Assembly (NCBI GenBank): GCA_947167445.1
Contig: CAMVID010000010.1
Coordinates: 32,791-96,790, forward strand
Reading direction: 5' to 3'
Origin: G11 sp947167445
GTDB taxonomy: Bacteria > Bacillota > Clostridia > Lachnospirales > Lachnospiraceae
Length of the DNA: 64,000 nt
Under the pieces are notes generated by a model, which saw only the letters and a program-made list of their open reading frames with translations, did not search any database and was not told where the DNA came from. Shown one piece after another: positions 42,270-51,199 of this stretch. Made by a program: the position numbers and the translations under genes. The stretch's first letter is position 1, and each line of letters begins with the position of its first letter.

Positions 42270-43778
42270 CTATTTTCCGTTTAAAAATTCACCCATATGG
42301 CCTATCATCAGATGGTCCTCGGTATCCTGGGAGGATTCCCATACGATGATTCCGGCACATTTATAGCGCTGAATCATATCAAGCTTAAGCTGGAGAGTCA
42401 GCGGATTTTCATAGGAAACGTACCATCCGTAGTACTCTGATGAGGGGTCGTTGTTATAAAGATAGGTAGCCCCTGCAACCTTGTCATAGCCAAAGTTCCA
42501 TCCGGTCTTTGCCCCGTTATCGGAGTTATCAAATTTCTCACCGAATACATATGCATCGCCCTCAAGATTATAGGTGTAGCCCTTTACGGCTTCCTTTTCC
42601 CAGGCCTGGGTGTCATCCACCGTTGCGGAATCTCCGTTATAGTGAGCTGTGGTATCAATCTCCACATTTACAACGCTTGCGGGGATCTCATCGGCCTTAA
42701 TCTTAAACCAGGTGGTGTACATGGGTGAGCCGATGTTAATCTTTGAGGCGGGCATTCCTCTGTTTACAAAGTAGGCAATACCGCTCTTTGTAAGGGATGT
42801 GCTGGAGGCATGGCCTGTGACTCCGTCCCAGTTTCCGGCCAGGTCATAGGTCATTATGTTAATGAAATCCAAATAGGGCTCAAAGGCCGGCCAATCCTGG
42901 CAGGGTAAGGTCCATCCTGTGGAACCGGATGCACAGGAAGTTATAAGCTTCTCTCCCTCACCGAATTCCGCGGTAAATCTCTCTCTCATTTCCTTCAAAA
43001 GAGCTGCATAATTCTCGTTATCTTCCTTAGGTGTTCCCCAGATAGGGCAGCCCTCATCGGACTCATCTTCAGGCCATCTCTCGCCGTCGGGGTCACCTGC
43101 AGGATACTCCCAGTCTATGTCAATTCCCGCAATCCAGGGGTATTCCTTCATCAGCTCAACACAGCTGTCGATGAAGCTTGTACGTCCCTCAGGGGTATAA
43201 CACATTTCTGAGAAAAATCCGCAGTCGCTCCATCCCCCCACAGATATCATAATCTTCACGTCAGGGTATTGCTCGGCATAGATACCGTACTGTGTAAAGT
43301 GGTTCCTTGGTGAATCGTTAAGTTCGGATTTCTCCTGATCCTCAAAATCAGCCTCTGGATTGGTAGAAATGCAGGCAAATCTGGTTCTGGGTTCCTTTCC
43401 CGCAGCTCTCCAGTCAAAGGTTGAGTCTGTGGTTCCGTCATCGGGGAAAACCTCGAAGAAAGCATGGTTAACCATTGTTACGGAATCCCAGGCTATGCTT
43501 CCAACTTCTCCCCCTGCTTTGGCATCCTTGCTTCCAAGGTTCCAGTTTGGATAGTAAGTGATAATCTGCTTGCCGCCCTTTTCAAATCTGGGGTCTGCTT
43601 CTTCCGTGGTTTCTGCCGAAGGAGCTTCAGTTGGCGCAGTTTCAGGCTCTGCCACCTCTTCGGTAACAGCCTCTTCGCTTGCCTTCTCGTCCGTGGTTTG
43701 TGGTGTGTCGGCAGAACATGCAATTAAAGATGCGGTCATCACCGCGCAAAGCAATACTGATAATAATCTCTTTTTCAT
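42270..43778 (-). CDS. GH18 chitinase-like surface lipoprotein
   Basis: About 502 residues from ATG 43776-43778 (GGAGGG upstream). Lipobox ending at Cys21 (SLIAC); a disordered Thr/Glu/Ala-rich linker (22-65). The GH18 barrel carries SVGGWSDCGFF and IAGIDIDWEYPAG, with the D-x-D-x-E catalytic triad at Asp220, Asp222 and Glu224. Family chemistry is retaining hydrolysis of chitin-type beta-1,4-GlcNAc chains, from chitin, peptidoglycan fragments or glycoproteins. It sits 92 bp downstream of the mannoside operon, with its own direct-repeat upstream region, so it may be separately regulated. Confidence 0.92.
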   Translation of the reverse strand: MKKRLLSVLLCAVMTASLIACSADTPQTTDEKASEEAVTEEVAEPETAPTEAPSAETTEEADPRFEKGGKQIITYYPNWNLGSKDAKAGGEVGSIAWDSVTMVNHAFFEVFPDDGTTDSTFDWRAAGKEPRTRFACISTNPEADFEDQEKSELNDSPRNHFTQYGIYAEQYPDVKIMISVGGWSDCGFFSEMCYTPEGRTSFIDSCVELMKEYPWIAGIDIDWEYPAGDPDGERWPEDESDEGCPIWGTPKEDNENYAALLKEMRERFTAEFGEGEKLITSCASGSTGWTLPCQDWPAFEPYLDFINIMTYDLAGNWDGVTGHASSTSLTKSGIAYFVNRGMPASKINIGSPMYTTWFKIKADEIPASVVNVEIDTTAHYNGDSATVDDTQAWEKEAVKGYTYNLEGDAYVFGEKFDNSDNGAKTGWNFGYDKVAGATYLYNNDPSSEYYGWYVSYENPLTLQLKLDMIQRYKCAGIIVWESSQDTEDHLMIGHMGEFLNGK

Positions 43779-43833
43779 AAAAGAATCCCTCCAATACACT
43801 CATTTTATATTGAAGGGATTCAAGTTTACTATT

Positions 43834-43863
43834 TCTAATCTTGTTATTTTTTGTCTAATCTTG
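43834..43863. promoter_or_regulatory. Direct repeats upstream of the GH18 gene
   Basis: Two exact copies of TCTAATCTTG at 43834-43843 and 43854-43863, 20 bp apart, 56-85 bp ahead of the GH18 start. Two-turn direct repeats are typical of activator or response-regulator sites. The protein is unknown. Confidence 0.45.
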
Positions 43864-43870
43864 GTGAGTT

Positions 43871-45103
43871 TTATAAATCGTGAAGAATATTGATACACAT
43901 TCTTCCGTTATGATAGGGACATTTCCATGGTTCCACAATTGGAAGGTTCTTCGGAAGTCCGTCCTTATCAACCTGGGAGTACCACTCCAGACCGGTCCTT
44001 TGATCTATCATGTTCTTCTTTATGTATTTCCAGATATCTTCTGCTGCGTCGGCAAATTTATGTGCCTCGGCGCTATTTCCGTCTCTTAAAGCCTTTTTGG
44101 CTGCATTGGCAAATCCAAGAACCGCCTCCGCCTGAACCCACCAGATTCTTGTGGTATCGTCCACTCCGGCCTCATTCTCATTAAGAAGGGAGTGATCCAC
44201 GTAGGCGGTTTCATATACATTCTCTGCAAGATTCATGGTTATGGGGCTTATAAGTCCCTTGTATTTTCCATCGTCAAGAATATCAAGGCCCCTGTCCGTA
44301 AGCCATGAGGTTTCTATGTCATGACCGTAGGAGTGCAAATCGATTAATGAATTGTAATCCTTGTCGAAAAATACCTCCTGTCTTAAAAGGGAGGGGTTGT
44401 AGATTTTGCCCGAAAAGATATCGAGAATAAATCTGATGTCCCGTGAAACGGCCTCGGGCTCATCCTCCGGAATTCCAAAGTATCCAAGGCAGATGTCATT
44501 TTCTTTGATGACCCTAAGATACTCCGTGTAGGCCTCGAATACGTGAAGAAGGGTGTTCATGGTGCGTCCCGCTTCCACTCCGTTCTCCGACAGCTTCTCG
44601 TTGCCTGCAGGATGAAAGTCTCTGGTAAAGGCCTCAAGATAGCCTGATTCGTCCCGGCACTTTTCCTCTATGGTTTGCCTTAATTCGTAAGCCAGTTTCA
44701 AGGCCTCAGTATTCTTTGAGGCATCAAAATAGGATGACAGGGCATATATTGCAAAGGCCTGATTATAGGTGTGCTTGGTGTCATCCTCTATCACTCCGTC
44801 ATATTTAAGAGCCCAGTAAACACCGCCGTTTATGTTGTCGATGCAGTACTTCTTAAGGAAGTCGTAGGCGTGCTTCGCCTCCTCCAAAAGGCTCCTGTCT
44901 CCAATTAACATATAAGCATTTGAGAAAAACCACAGGATTCTACTGTTAAGGATACAGCCCTTTATGGCGCTTTTATCCAACTTCAGATCAAAGGATAAAA
45001 GGCCGTAGTATCCCCCATATTCATCGTCTCTTAAGTTCTTCCAAAAGGGGATAATCCCACGGGTAAGGTGGGCATACATCTCCTTCTTCATGGTATCAAA
45101 CAT
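43871..45103 (-). CDS. AGE-family sugar epimerase, cellobiose 2-epimerase-like
   Basis: 410 residues, alpha/alpha-barrel of the N-acylglucosamine 2-epimerase superfamily. Segments typical of cellobiose 2-epimerase are HTYNQAFAIYALSSYF, GYLEAFTRDFHP, RTMNTLLHVFEAYTEYL and LHSYGHDIETSWLL-like DLHSYGHDIETSWLT. The enzyme converts beta-1,4-mannobiose to mannosyl-glucose (and cellobiose to glucosyl-mannose), which feeds mannosylglucose phosphorylase; no GH130 gene is in view. Last gene of the mannoside operon, 18 bp after a second AGE-family gene. Confidence 0.88.
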   Translation of the reverse strand: MFDTMKKEMYAHLTRGIIPFWKNLRDDEYGGYYGLLSFDLKLDKSAIKGCILNSRILWFFSNAYMLIGDRSLLEEAKHAYDFLKKYCIDNINGGVYWALKYDGVIEDDTKHTYNQAFAIYALSSYFDASKNTEALKLAYELRQTIEEKCRDESGYLEAFTRDFHPAGNEKLSENGVEAGRTMNTLLHVFEAYTEYLRVIKENDICLGYFGIPEDEPEAVSRDIRFILDIFSGKIYNPSLLRQEVFFDKDYNSLIDLHSYGHDIETSWLTDRGLDILDDGKYKGLISPITMNLAENVYETAYVDHSLLNENEAGVDDTTRIWWVQAEAVLGFANAAKKALRDGNSAEAHKFADAAEDIWKYIKKNMIDQRTGLEWYSQVDKDGLPKNLPIVEPWKCPYHNGRMCINILHDL

Positions 45104-45121
45104 AGCGTAACCCCTAAAAAA

Positions 45122-46381
45122 CTATTTTGTACTCTCAAATACAGCTCTTGCTATAGAATAATCCTCTCTGTTATAAGGAATAAGCATTGCCTGGAAAGCG
45201 TGGTAAATATCTGATTTGCCGGGCCATACGGTTCCCTTTAACTCATTGTTCTCATCAAGCTGGTGGAACCAGGAGCCTGTCAAATGGTCCAAAACCACAT
45301 TGTCCAGATACTTCATAAATGCTGCGTAGTCATCCTTATATTTGCCCTGGCCCGTAAGTCTGAAAAGCACAGCTGATGAGTTGATAGCCTCTGCTAAAGT
45401 CCAGTGCATTCTGTCCCTGACCACGGGTTTGCCTTCCCAGTCGGTGGTATAGACAATTCCTTCGGCACCGTCAGCATTCCAGCCGTCCTTCACAGCTCTG
45501 CCGTAAAGTCTGCAGGCACTGTCCACATAGTCATCCTTCCTGTTTGGCTTGGCACTGAGGGCCCATTCTGCCACCAGTCTTGCCCACTCGATTCCATGCC
45601 CCGGTGTGGCACCAAAGGGCTTAAAGGGATCGTCAGGTTTCTCCTTGTTCTTATCAAGGTCAGGCTTCCAGTCCACGGTAAAGTGCTCGGGAATCCTGTA
45701 ATCGTTATATTTAGCCCACTCCAAAACGTGGTCAATAATTCTGCCTGCTCTGTTTCTGTACTTAAGGACCTTCTCCTCATCTTCGGGGCATGAAGCCAAA
45801 GCTTCAAAAGCATCTGCCGCCGCAAGAAAAGCTTCCACGGTATGCATGTTGGCATTTATTCCACGGTACTCATCAAGCACCGTAAACTCCGTGTTCCAGG
45901 TGTCACAGGAAAGGCCCTCTTCCTCGTTCCAGAAGTATTTATCATAGGTTAAAAGAGCTTCCTCAAAAAGTTCTTTTGCCCCATCAATCCCTGCAAGGAG
46001 GGCGCTTGAAGAAGCCAGTATTACAAAGGCATGGGCATAGCACTGCTTGGTGGGAACAATCTCTCCATTGCAGGTCAAGCCGGCATACCAGCCACCGTTA
46101 ACCTTGTCGTGAAGTTCTCCTCTTAAGCCCTTGATGGCAGCTTCGGCAAGTTCCTTACATCCTTCCACTCCCATCATGGCACCCATGCTGTAGACATGAG
46201 CCATACGGCTGGTTATCCAGGTTTCCCTGTTTCTGTCCTTCCAAGGGGTTCCGTCATCCCCAAGATAGTAGCTTCCGCCTCCGGGAGAAGGGAATCTTCG
46301 CCCAAAATTAAGAAGGCCCAGGGCCCCCTCATTTAAAAACTCTTTATTTTCCGGTGTATCCAAAACATATTTGCTGTTCAT
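45122..46381 (-). CDS. AGE-family aldose-ketose isomerase, YihS/mannose isomerase-like
   Basis: 419 residues, same superfamily as its neighbour but a different branch: FPSPGGGSYYLGDDGTPW, TWITSRMAHVYSMGAM, GINANMHTVEAFLAAADA and GHGIEWARLVAEWAL match the YihS / D-mannose isomerase group. Mannose to fructose is the likely reaction here because a fructokinase gene overlaps its start (TAATG) and an epimerase follows. Alternatives are related aldoses or sulfoquinovose, but no sulfo-sugar genes are present. Confidence 0.85.
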   Translation of the reverse strand: MNSKYVLDTPENKEFLNEGALGLLNFGRRFPSPGGGSYYLGDDGTPWKDRNRETWITSRMAHVYSMGAMMGVEGCKELAEAAIKGLRGELHDKVNGGWYAGLTCNGEIVPTKQCYAHAFVILASSSALLAGIDGAKELFEEALLTYDKYFWNEEEGLSCDTWNTEFTVLDEYRGINANMHTVEAFLAAADAFEALASCPEDEEKVLKYRNRAGRIIDHVLEWAKYNDYRIPEHFTVDWKPDLDKNKEKPDDPFKPFGATPGHGIEWARLVAEWALSAKPNRKDDYVDSACRLYGRAVKDGWNADGAEGIVYTTDWEGKPVVRDRMHWTLAEAINSSAVLFRLTGQGKYKDDYAAFMKYLDNVVLDHLTGSWFHQLDENNELKGTVWPGKSDIYHAFQAMLIPYNREDYSIARAVFESTK

Positions 46382-47322
46382 TATGCCTTAGCCCTCTCTA
46401 TCTCCTTAAGAGTCGGTAATGCCGGAATTCCACCGGGTTTCTCCACACAAAGTCCACCTGAAACTGCGCCGTATTTCCCGGCGGTTTCAAGAATGTCCAT
46501 AGTGATGTCTTTTGTATTTTTTACTCCCTGACGGAGTAAGCTTGAAAGAAAGCCTCCCCAATAGGCATCTCCCGCGCCGGTGGTATCTACGACTTTAACC
46601 TTCATGGCAGGAATATTTGCCTGTTGAACTTTCCCGTTATTTCTGAAATAAATTCTGGCACCGTCCCCGCCTAAGGTAAGGACAATAACCGTAATATCGT
46701 TCTCACTCATGAAGAAAGGAATGTTATCCTCTCCTCCCACAAAATCAAGCTCCTCATCGGAAATCTTAAGCAAATCCGTCAAGGGGAAAATCTTTTCGGA
46801 CTCCCTCTTGCAATCTTCAAAGCTCCAGATCTTGTCTCTGTAGTTAATGTCGAAGCTGACGATTTTACCAAATTCTTTGGCTTTCTTTAAGGCGGTCAAA
46901 ACCGCATCTCTCTCAGGTAATCCCGACTGGCTTACGCTGCCCGCATGGACAAGGTCCCATTCACTGAAATCTACCTTTGCCACATCATCTTCAGACAAAA
47001 GCATGTCCGCACCGGGCTTTCTTGCGAAGGTAAAAGAGCGGTCTCCACTCTCATCCAAAGTTACGAAGGCCAGAGTTGTGGTGGCCTCATCGGAAAGCTC
47101 GGGAGCCAGAATTCTCACATTATCCTTCTTCAGGGTATTAACAAGGAGTCTTCCGAAATCATCGTTTCCAAGTTTCCCTAAAAAGCCTGCCTCAATTTCG
47201 TTTCTGGCAGCGCTGACGGCCACATTGGCGGGAGCTCCTCCGGGATTTGCGGTATAGGAATTATCCATTCCCTTTACAGGGGTAAAATCAATCAGCATTT
47301 CGCCGATACAAAGTATTTTCAT
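46381..47322 (-). CDS. PfkB-family sugar kinase, probable fructokinase
   Basis: 313 residues with the ribokinase-type fold: GEMLIDFTPVKG and NPGGAPANVAVSAARN at the N-terminus, and the catalytic anion-hole motif DTTGAGDAYWGGFLSSLL near 255-272. Family phosphorylates fructose or related sugars with ATP. Beside a mannose isomerase-like gene, fructose to fructose-6-phosphate makes a complete route for mannose into glycolysis. It lies 7 bp after the LacI regulator gene. Confidence 0.92.
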   Translation of the reverse strand: MKILCIGEMLIDFTPVKGMDNSYTANPGGAPANVAVSAARNEIEAGFLGKLGNDDFGRLLVNTLKKDNVRILAPELSDEATTTLAFVTLDESGDRSFTFARKPGADMLLSEDDVAKVDFSEWDLVHAGSVSQSGLPERDAVLTALKKAKEFGKIVSFDINYRDKIWSFEDCKRESEKIFPLTDLLKISDEELDFVGGEDNIPFFMSENDITVIVLTLGGDGARIYFRNNGKVQQANIPAMKVKVVDTTGAGDAYWGGFLSSLLRQGVKNTKDITMDILETAGKYGAVSGGLCVEKPGGIPALPTLKEIERAKA

Positions 47323-47329
47323 ATCTTCA

Positions 47330-48337
47330 CTAAGCCTCCAAAGGCTTTACCGAATGTCTCTCAATAAGGGTTCCTGCCACCAGCACACGCCCTACGGAGT
47401 AATTCGGGTTCTCAATTTTCTCAAGTATTATTCTTATGGCGTTTATAACCATGGCGTCCGTATCAACGCCGTAGGTTGTAATCTTCGGGGAACTCATCTC
47501 CGAATAAATGAAGTTATCAAAGCCCACCACGGAAACATCCTCGGGTACGCGGTATCCTTCCTTCTGAAGCTTCTTCACCAGATCGAAGGCCACTGCGTCG
47601 GAGTTGCACACAAAGGCTGTGGGCATCTTCTTTGGCAAAATCAGCTCTATCTTATCACCCTCATCATCACGGTCCTCAATAAGCCATTCTTTCTTTGTCT
47701 CAAGGCCTGCCGCAAGCATCGACTTATAGTAGCCGATATATCTGTCCATGATGCTGCTGGTGCTTCTTATGCTTCCAACAAAAGCAATCTCTTTATGTCC
47801 CTTATGAATAAGGTAATTGGTTAAAATTCCCGATCCGAATACGCTGTCACTGATAACTGCGTCTTCCTGAATATCCTCGTCATAGAAGTCCATGTAAAGG
47901 ATGGGCTTGTTGAAAGTTTTAAGCATGTTTAAGTACTTCTTGGACATCTGTCCCAGTACTATCATTCCCTCTATTCTGTCGGATGTAAGAAGCGCAGGAG
48001 GCTCTAAATCCTTCTCCTTCTGCCTTACAATGATCTCCAGCATTCCCATTTGCTTCTGAGCCGAGAGCATCATCATGGTCTTCTCATGAAGTCTGCTGTA
48101 GTAAGCATCCTTTGTGATAAAGTGCTCGCTTATGATAATTCCGATGTTGTGGCCTTCACCGGTTTTCTCCTTCTTGCTTCCGGTGTAGTGATATCCCATC
48201 TCTTCCGCTTTCCTGACTATCATTTCGCGGACGGCATCGCTGACACCTTCCTTGCCGGTAAGGGCCTTTGACACGGAAACCGTGCTGACTCCCAGTTCTT
48301 TTGCAACATCACCCATGGTAACGCTTTTTCTAATCAT
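47330..48337 (-). CDS. LacI-family transcriptional regulator
   Basis: 335 residues: N-terminal LacI helix-turn-helix (VTMGDVAKELGVSTVSVSKALTG) and hinge, then a periplasmic-binding-like sensor domain (about 65-330). The sugar sensed is probably a mannoside or its breakdown product. The gene sits inside its presumed operon. The 83-bp gap before it contains TTAAGTAAATTAAG, and related TTAAGTAA motifs cluster ahead of the first gene at 52649-52783, so it may regulate both sites. Confidence 0.92.
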   Translation of the reverse strand: MIRKSVTMGDVAKELGVSTVSVSKALTGKEGVSDAVREMIVRKAEEMGYHYTGSKKEKTGEGHNIGIIISEHFITKDAYYSRLHEKTMMMLSAQKQMGMLEIIVRQKEKDLEPPALLTSDRIEGMIVLGQMSKKYLNMLKTFNKPILYMDFYDEDIQEDAVISDSVFGSGILTNYLIHKGHKEIAFVGSIRSTSSIMDRYIGYYKSMLAAGLETKKEWLIEDRDDEGDKIELILPKKMPTAFVCNSDAVAFDLVKKLQKEGYRVPEDVSVVGFDNFIYSEMSSPKITTYGVDTDAMVINAIRIILEKIENPNYSVGRVLVAGTLIERHSVKPLEA

Positions 48338-48402
48338 TTTGCTTCTCCTTACAAGAATAATAACCTTAATTATCGTACCATAGATAAAATTACTTTACAA
48401 AG

Positions 48403-48425
48403 AGAATTAAGTAAATTAAGTTAAA
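48403..48425. promoter_or_regulatory. TTAAGTAA-type motif ahead of the LacI gene
   Basis: The stretch has overlapping ATTAAGTAA and ATTAAGTTAA motifs between the esterase stop and the LacI start. The same core recurs upstream of the operon's first gene, so a shared operator is plausible; the low complexity makes this tentative. Confidence 0.35.
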
Positions 48426-49362
48426 TTTCAAGATATTTTCCAAGATAATTTATCAGTGTCTTTGCCGCCTCCAGATGACACTCTGCTCCAGGATGGTTCC
48501 TTGAACCCATGGTCTTTGCAGTCACTTCAGGAAGCCGCAGATAGTTTACCCTTTCATCCCCGCTTTCAGCCTTATAAAGCTCAATTGCTGCCCTTATTGC
48601 ATCCTCCGCCTTATAATCCGCCATTCCGTAGGCCCATACAATATGGGCTTTAGGGTTGCTTTCTCTTACTTTTTTAAGGAAAGAAACAACAGCTTTGGTA
48701 AAACCTTCTGTCTCTCCCGGAAGCGAATTGGCATCATTGGTTCCAAGATTAATGATAACCGCATCAGTAGATTCAGACGATTTTGCCATATTGTGAAAGC
48801 GGTGGTAAATACGGGGGATAACGTTGTCTTTGTTCTTATCCCAGGCGGCATACACCCCCCAGCCGCCCTGGGATATGACACTACACCGCGCATTAAAATC
48901 GCTGCTTACAAGGTTGGGATAAGCTCTTGAAAAGCTCATTACATAGGGCACCCACTCATTATCCTCAAGGGCCCCATAGGTTCCCTCTCCGGAAGTGATG
49001 CTGTCTCCGACGAACTCGAAGACGTAATCGTAGGCATCGTAATCTTTTATTTCTCCGTCAGTAATAAGGCTTTTTATGATTATGGCATTGTCCTTGTCAT
49101 CAAACATGGCCTGGGTTTCTCTGTAAAGTTTGACCCTTACTGAGATATCGAAGTTTTTACCCTTATAAAGGCAAATTCTGCTCGTTCCCTTTACGGGGGC
49201 AAATCTGCTGACAGGTTCTCCGTTTATTTCGATGGCAAGCCAGGGCTCGAACTCATCATAAATCGTATTTATTTCCGCCCAGAGTTCACTGCCTTTTAAT
49301 ATAAGGTCGAGGCCCTGGCCGTTTGCCGTCAATATTTCATTTCTATCTATTGATTTAAGCAT
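48421..49362 (-). CDS. SGNH/GDSL carbohydrate esterase, CE2-like
   Basis: 313 residues: an N-terminal beta-sandwich (about 1-115) followed by the SGNH hydrolase domain. The nucleophile serine lies in FVGDSITSGEGTYG, the block III residues in INLGTNDANS, and the catalytic histidine in GSRNHPGAECHLEAAK. A beta-sandwich plus SGNH domain is the CE2 layout, which deacetylates sugars. No signal peptide is present, so it would act in the cytosol on imported acetylated mannosides. Gap to the permease gene is 2 bp. Confidence 0.88.
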   Translation of the reverse strand: MLKSIDRNEILTANGQGLDLILKGSELWAEINTIYDEFEPWLAIEINGEPVSRFAPVKGTSRICLYKGKNFDISVRVKLYRETQAMFDDKDNAIIIKSLITDGEIKDYDAYDYVFEFVGDSITSGEGTYGALEDNEWVPYVMSFSRAYPNLVSSDFNARCSVISQGGWGVYAAWDKNKDNVIPRIYHRFHNMAKSSESTDAVIINLGTNDANSLPGETEGFTKAVVSFLKKVRESNPKAHIVWAYGMADYKAEDAIRAAIELYKAESGDERVNYLRLPEVTAKTMGSRNHPGAECHLEAAKTLINYLGKYLEI

Positions 49363-49364
49363 TT

Positions 49365-50213
49365 TTAGCCCTTCACCGCTCCTGCGGTAAGCCCCGAATA
49401 AATCTGTTTCTGGCAGGTGATAAATACTACAAGGGCAGGTAAAAGAGAGATAATAACACCTGCGCAGATCAGATTATATTTGCTTCCCAAAGGCCCCACG
49501 AAGGTATACAAAGACGTGGCGACCGTGGCCAGTTTGTTTTTGTCCTGAAGGTACAGATTGGCACAGTAATACTCGTTGTAGGTTCCCACACCCTTTAAAA
49601 TGCAGGCCGTAACGATGGCGGGCTTAAGAAGGGGGAAGAGTATTCTGTAGAATATTGTAAAATAGGATGCGCCATCTACTATGGCGGATTCATCCAGGGA
49701 GATATCGATATTTTCAAAGAACTGAATGTATATGTATATTGCTATAACATCGGTGCCGCACATCATAACGATGTAGCCCGGCAGGGAGTTGATGAAATGG
49801 AGCTTATACATGATTTCGTATACGGAAATCTGCATTGCTACACCGGGAAGCATGGATGCGAAAAGGAAAAGGTTCCTTATAAGTGAGTTTCCCGGGAACT
49901 TGAATCGGTTTAATACGTAGGCCAGCTGGGTTCCGATAATGGTTGAAAACAAAAGTACACACACAAGAATGATCAAAGAGTTCATGAAGGCTCTTGCCAT
50001 TCCGGCCTTATTGAAGGCATTTACAAAGTTATCGAAGTTAAGCCAGTTTTCAGGCAGTGTCATAACATTTGTATTCTGATATTCCACGTCCGACTTAAAA
50101 GCCGTTATCACACATGACACAACGGGCAGTAATGCCACGAAGGAGAAAAATACCAGTGACAGGTATTTAAGAAAAATCAATATGTATTTTCCTGCTTTTT
50201 CAAATGTGGTCAT
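49365..50213 (-). CDS. Sugar ABC permease (MalG type)
   Basis: About 282 residues from ATG 50211-50213 (GGGGGAG upstream); an earlier in-frame start would overlap the previous gene. About six membrane helices. The EAA loop is DGASYFTIFYRILFPLLKPA, which docks the ATPase. Partner of the MalF-type permease and binding protein upstream. No ATPase gene is in the operon, as usual for CUT1 systems that share a MsmK-like ATPase. Confidence 0.93.
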   Translation of the reverse strand: MTTFEKAGKYILIFLKYLSLVFFSFVALLPVVSCVITAFKSDVEYQNTNVMTLPENWLNFDNFVNAFNKAGMARAFMNSLIILVCVLLFSTIIGTQLAYVLNRFKFPGNSLIRNLFLFASMLPGVAMQISVYEIMYKLHFINSLPGYIVMMCGTDVIAIYIYIQFFENIDISLDESAIVDGASYFTIFYRILFPLLKPAIVTACILKGVGTYNEYYCANLYLQDKNKLATVATSLYTFVGPLGSKYNLICAGVIISLLPALVVFITCQKQIYSGLTAGAVKG

Positions 50214-50226
50214 TTTCTTCTCCCCC

Positions 50227-51165
50227 CTACTGCGTTGAATCCTTGAATACATACTTAAAGAACAGCTTCTGGAATATGGTCACCAGGAAAATAATGCCTA
50301 AAAGCACCACCGCCATGGCGGAGGCCAGTCCCACTTTTTGCTGGGTATGGGCTATTTCATGCATGACCACGAAGTATGTTCCCGTTCCGTTTGCACCATC
50401 TGTGATAACGTAAGGCGGTTCAAAAGCACTTAAGGAACCGGAGATTGAAAGAATAACGTTAAGGACAAAAATGGTCTTTATGGATGGCATGATAATGTAC
50501 TTAAACTGCTGGAACTTGTTGGCTCCGTCAAGCATTGCAGCCTCGTAAAGTTCGTTGTCCACGGACATTATTGCGCCTATGAAAAGCACCATGTTCTGTC
50601 CAAAGTATCTCCAGACACTTGTGCCCACCAGGGATATGTTGTTGATGCTTCGATCCTTAAGCCAATAGGGCAGGTTATCAAGCTGAAAGCCGCACCACTG
50701 AAGCACTGTATCAAACACGAATCCTCTGGTATAGAAAAATTTAAAGATAAATCCGATTGCAATACCGTTAATAAGGAAGGGGAAGAACATGAAGCCCTTA
50801 AAAAGGTTGCCTCCCTTAACCTTAAAGCTTAAAAGTGTTGCCAGGTAAAGCGCCAGGCTAAGCTGAACCACTGAACCCCCCATGTAATAAAGGGAAAGTT
50901 TCAGGGCGCCGAAGCAATCGTCTCTTGAGAAAACCTTGGCATAGTTTTTGAGTCCCACAAACTTTCTGGCTCCGATGTACTTCATGTTATAGAAGCTGAA
51001 GTTCACCATCTCGCCAAAGGGAATGTAGGTAAAAACCGCAAGAAGAATCAGGGGCACGACCATAAATGCCACCATTACAAGAACTTTCTGACCGTCTCTG
51101 CTTTTTATCCATTCAGAGAACGTTCTTTTTTTTCTTCTGTGTGTATTCTTAGTCAATGCCCCCAT
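50227..51165 (-). CDS. Sugar ABC permease (MalF type)
   Basis: 312 residues with about six membrane helices and a basic N-terminus. EAA loop LDGANKFQQFKYIIMPSIKT. Forms the channel with the MalG-type protein; imports an oligosaccharide, judged a beta-mannoside from neighbouring enzymes. Start ATG has AAGGAG upstream, 34 bp after the binding-protein gene. Confidence 0.93.
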   Translation of the reverse strand: MGALTKNTHRRKKRTFSEWIKSRDGQKVLVMVAFMVVPLILLAVFTYIPFGEMVNFSFYNMKYIGARKFVGLKNYAKVFSRDDCFGALKLSLYYMGGSVVQLSLALYLATLLSFKVKGGNLFKGFMFFPFLINGIAIGFIFKFFYTRGFVFDTVLQWCGFQLDNLPYWLKDRSINNISLVGTSVWRYFGQNMVLFIGAIMSVDNELYEAAMLDGANKFQQFKYIIMPSIKTIFVLNVILSISGSLSAFEPPYVITDGANGTGTYFVVMHEIAHTQQKVGLASAMAVVLLGIIFLVTIFQKLFFKYVFKDSTQ

Positions 51166-51199
51166 TTGTTGCTTCTCCTTATATCTTAATCAATGTAAA

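Noticed and set aside
45122..46381. Sulfoquinovose isomerase as the specific role of the YihS-like gene
   Set aside because: No sulfo-sugar kinase, aldolase or transporter is nearby; the operon context favours mannose.
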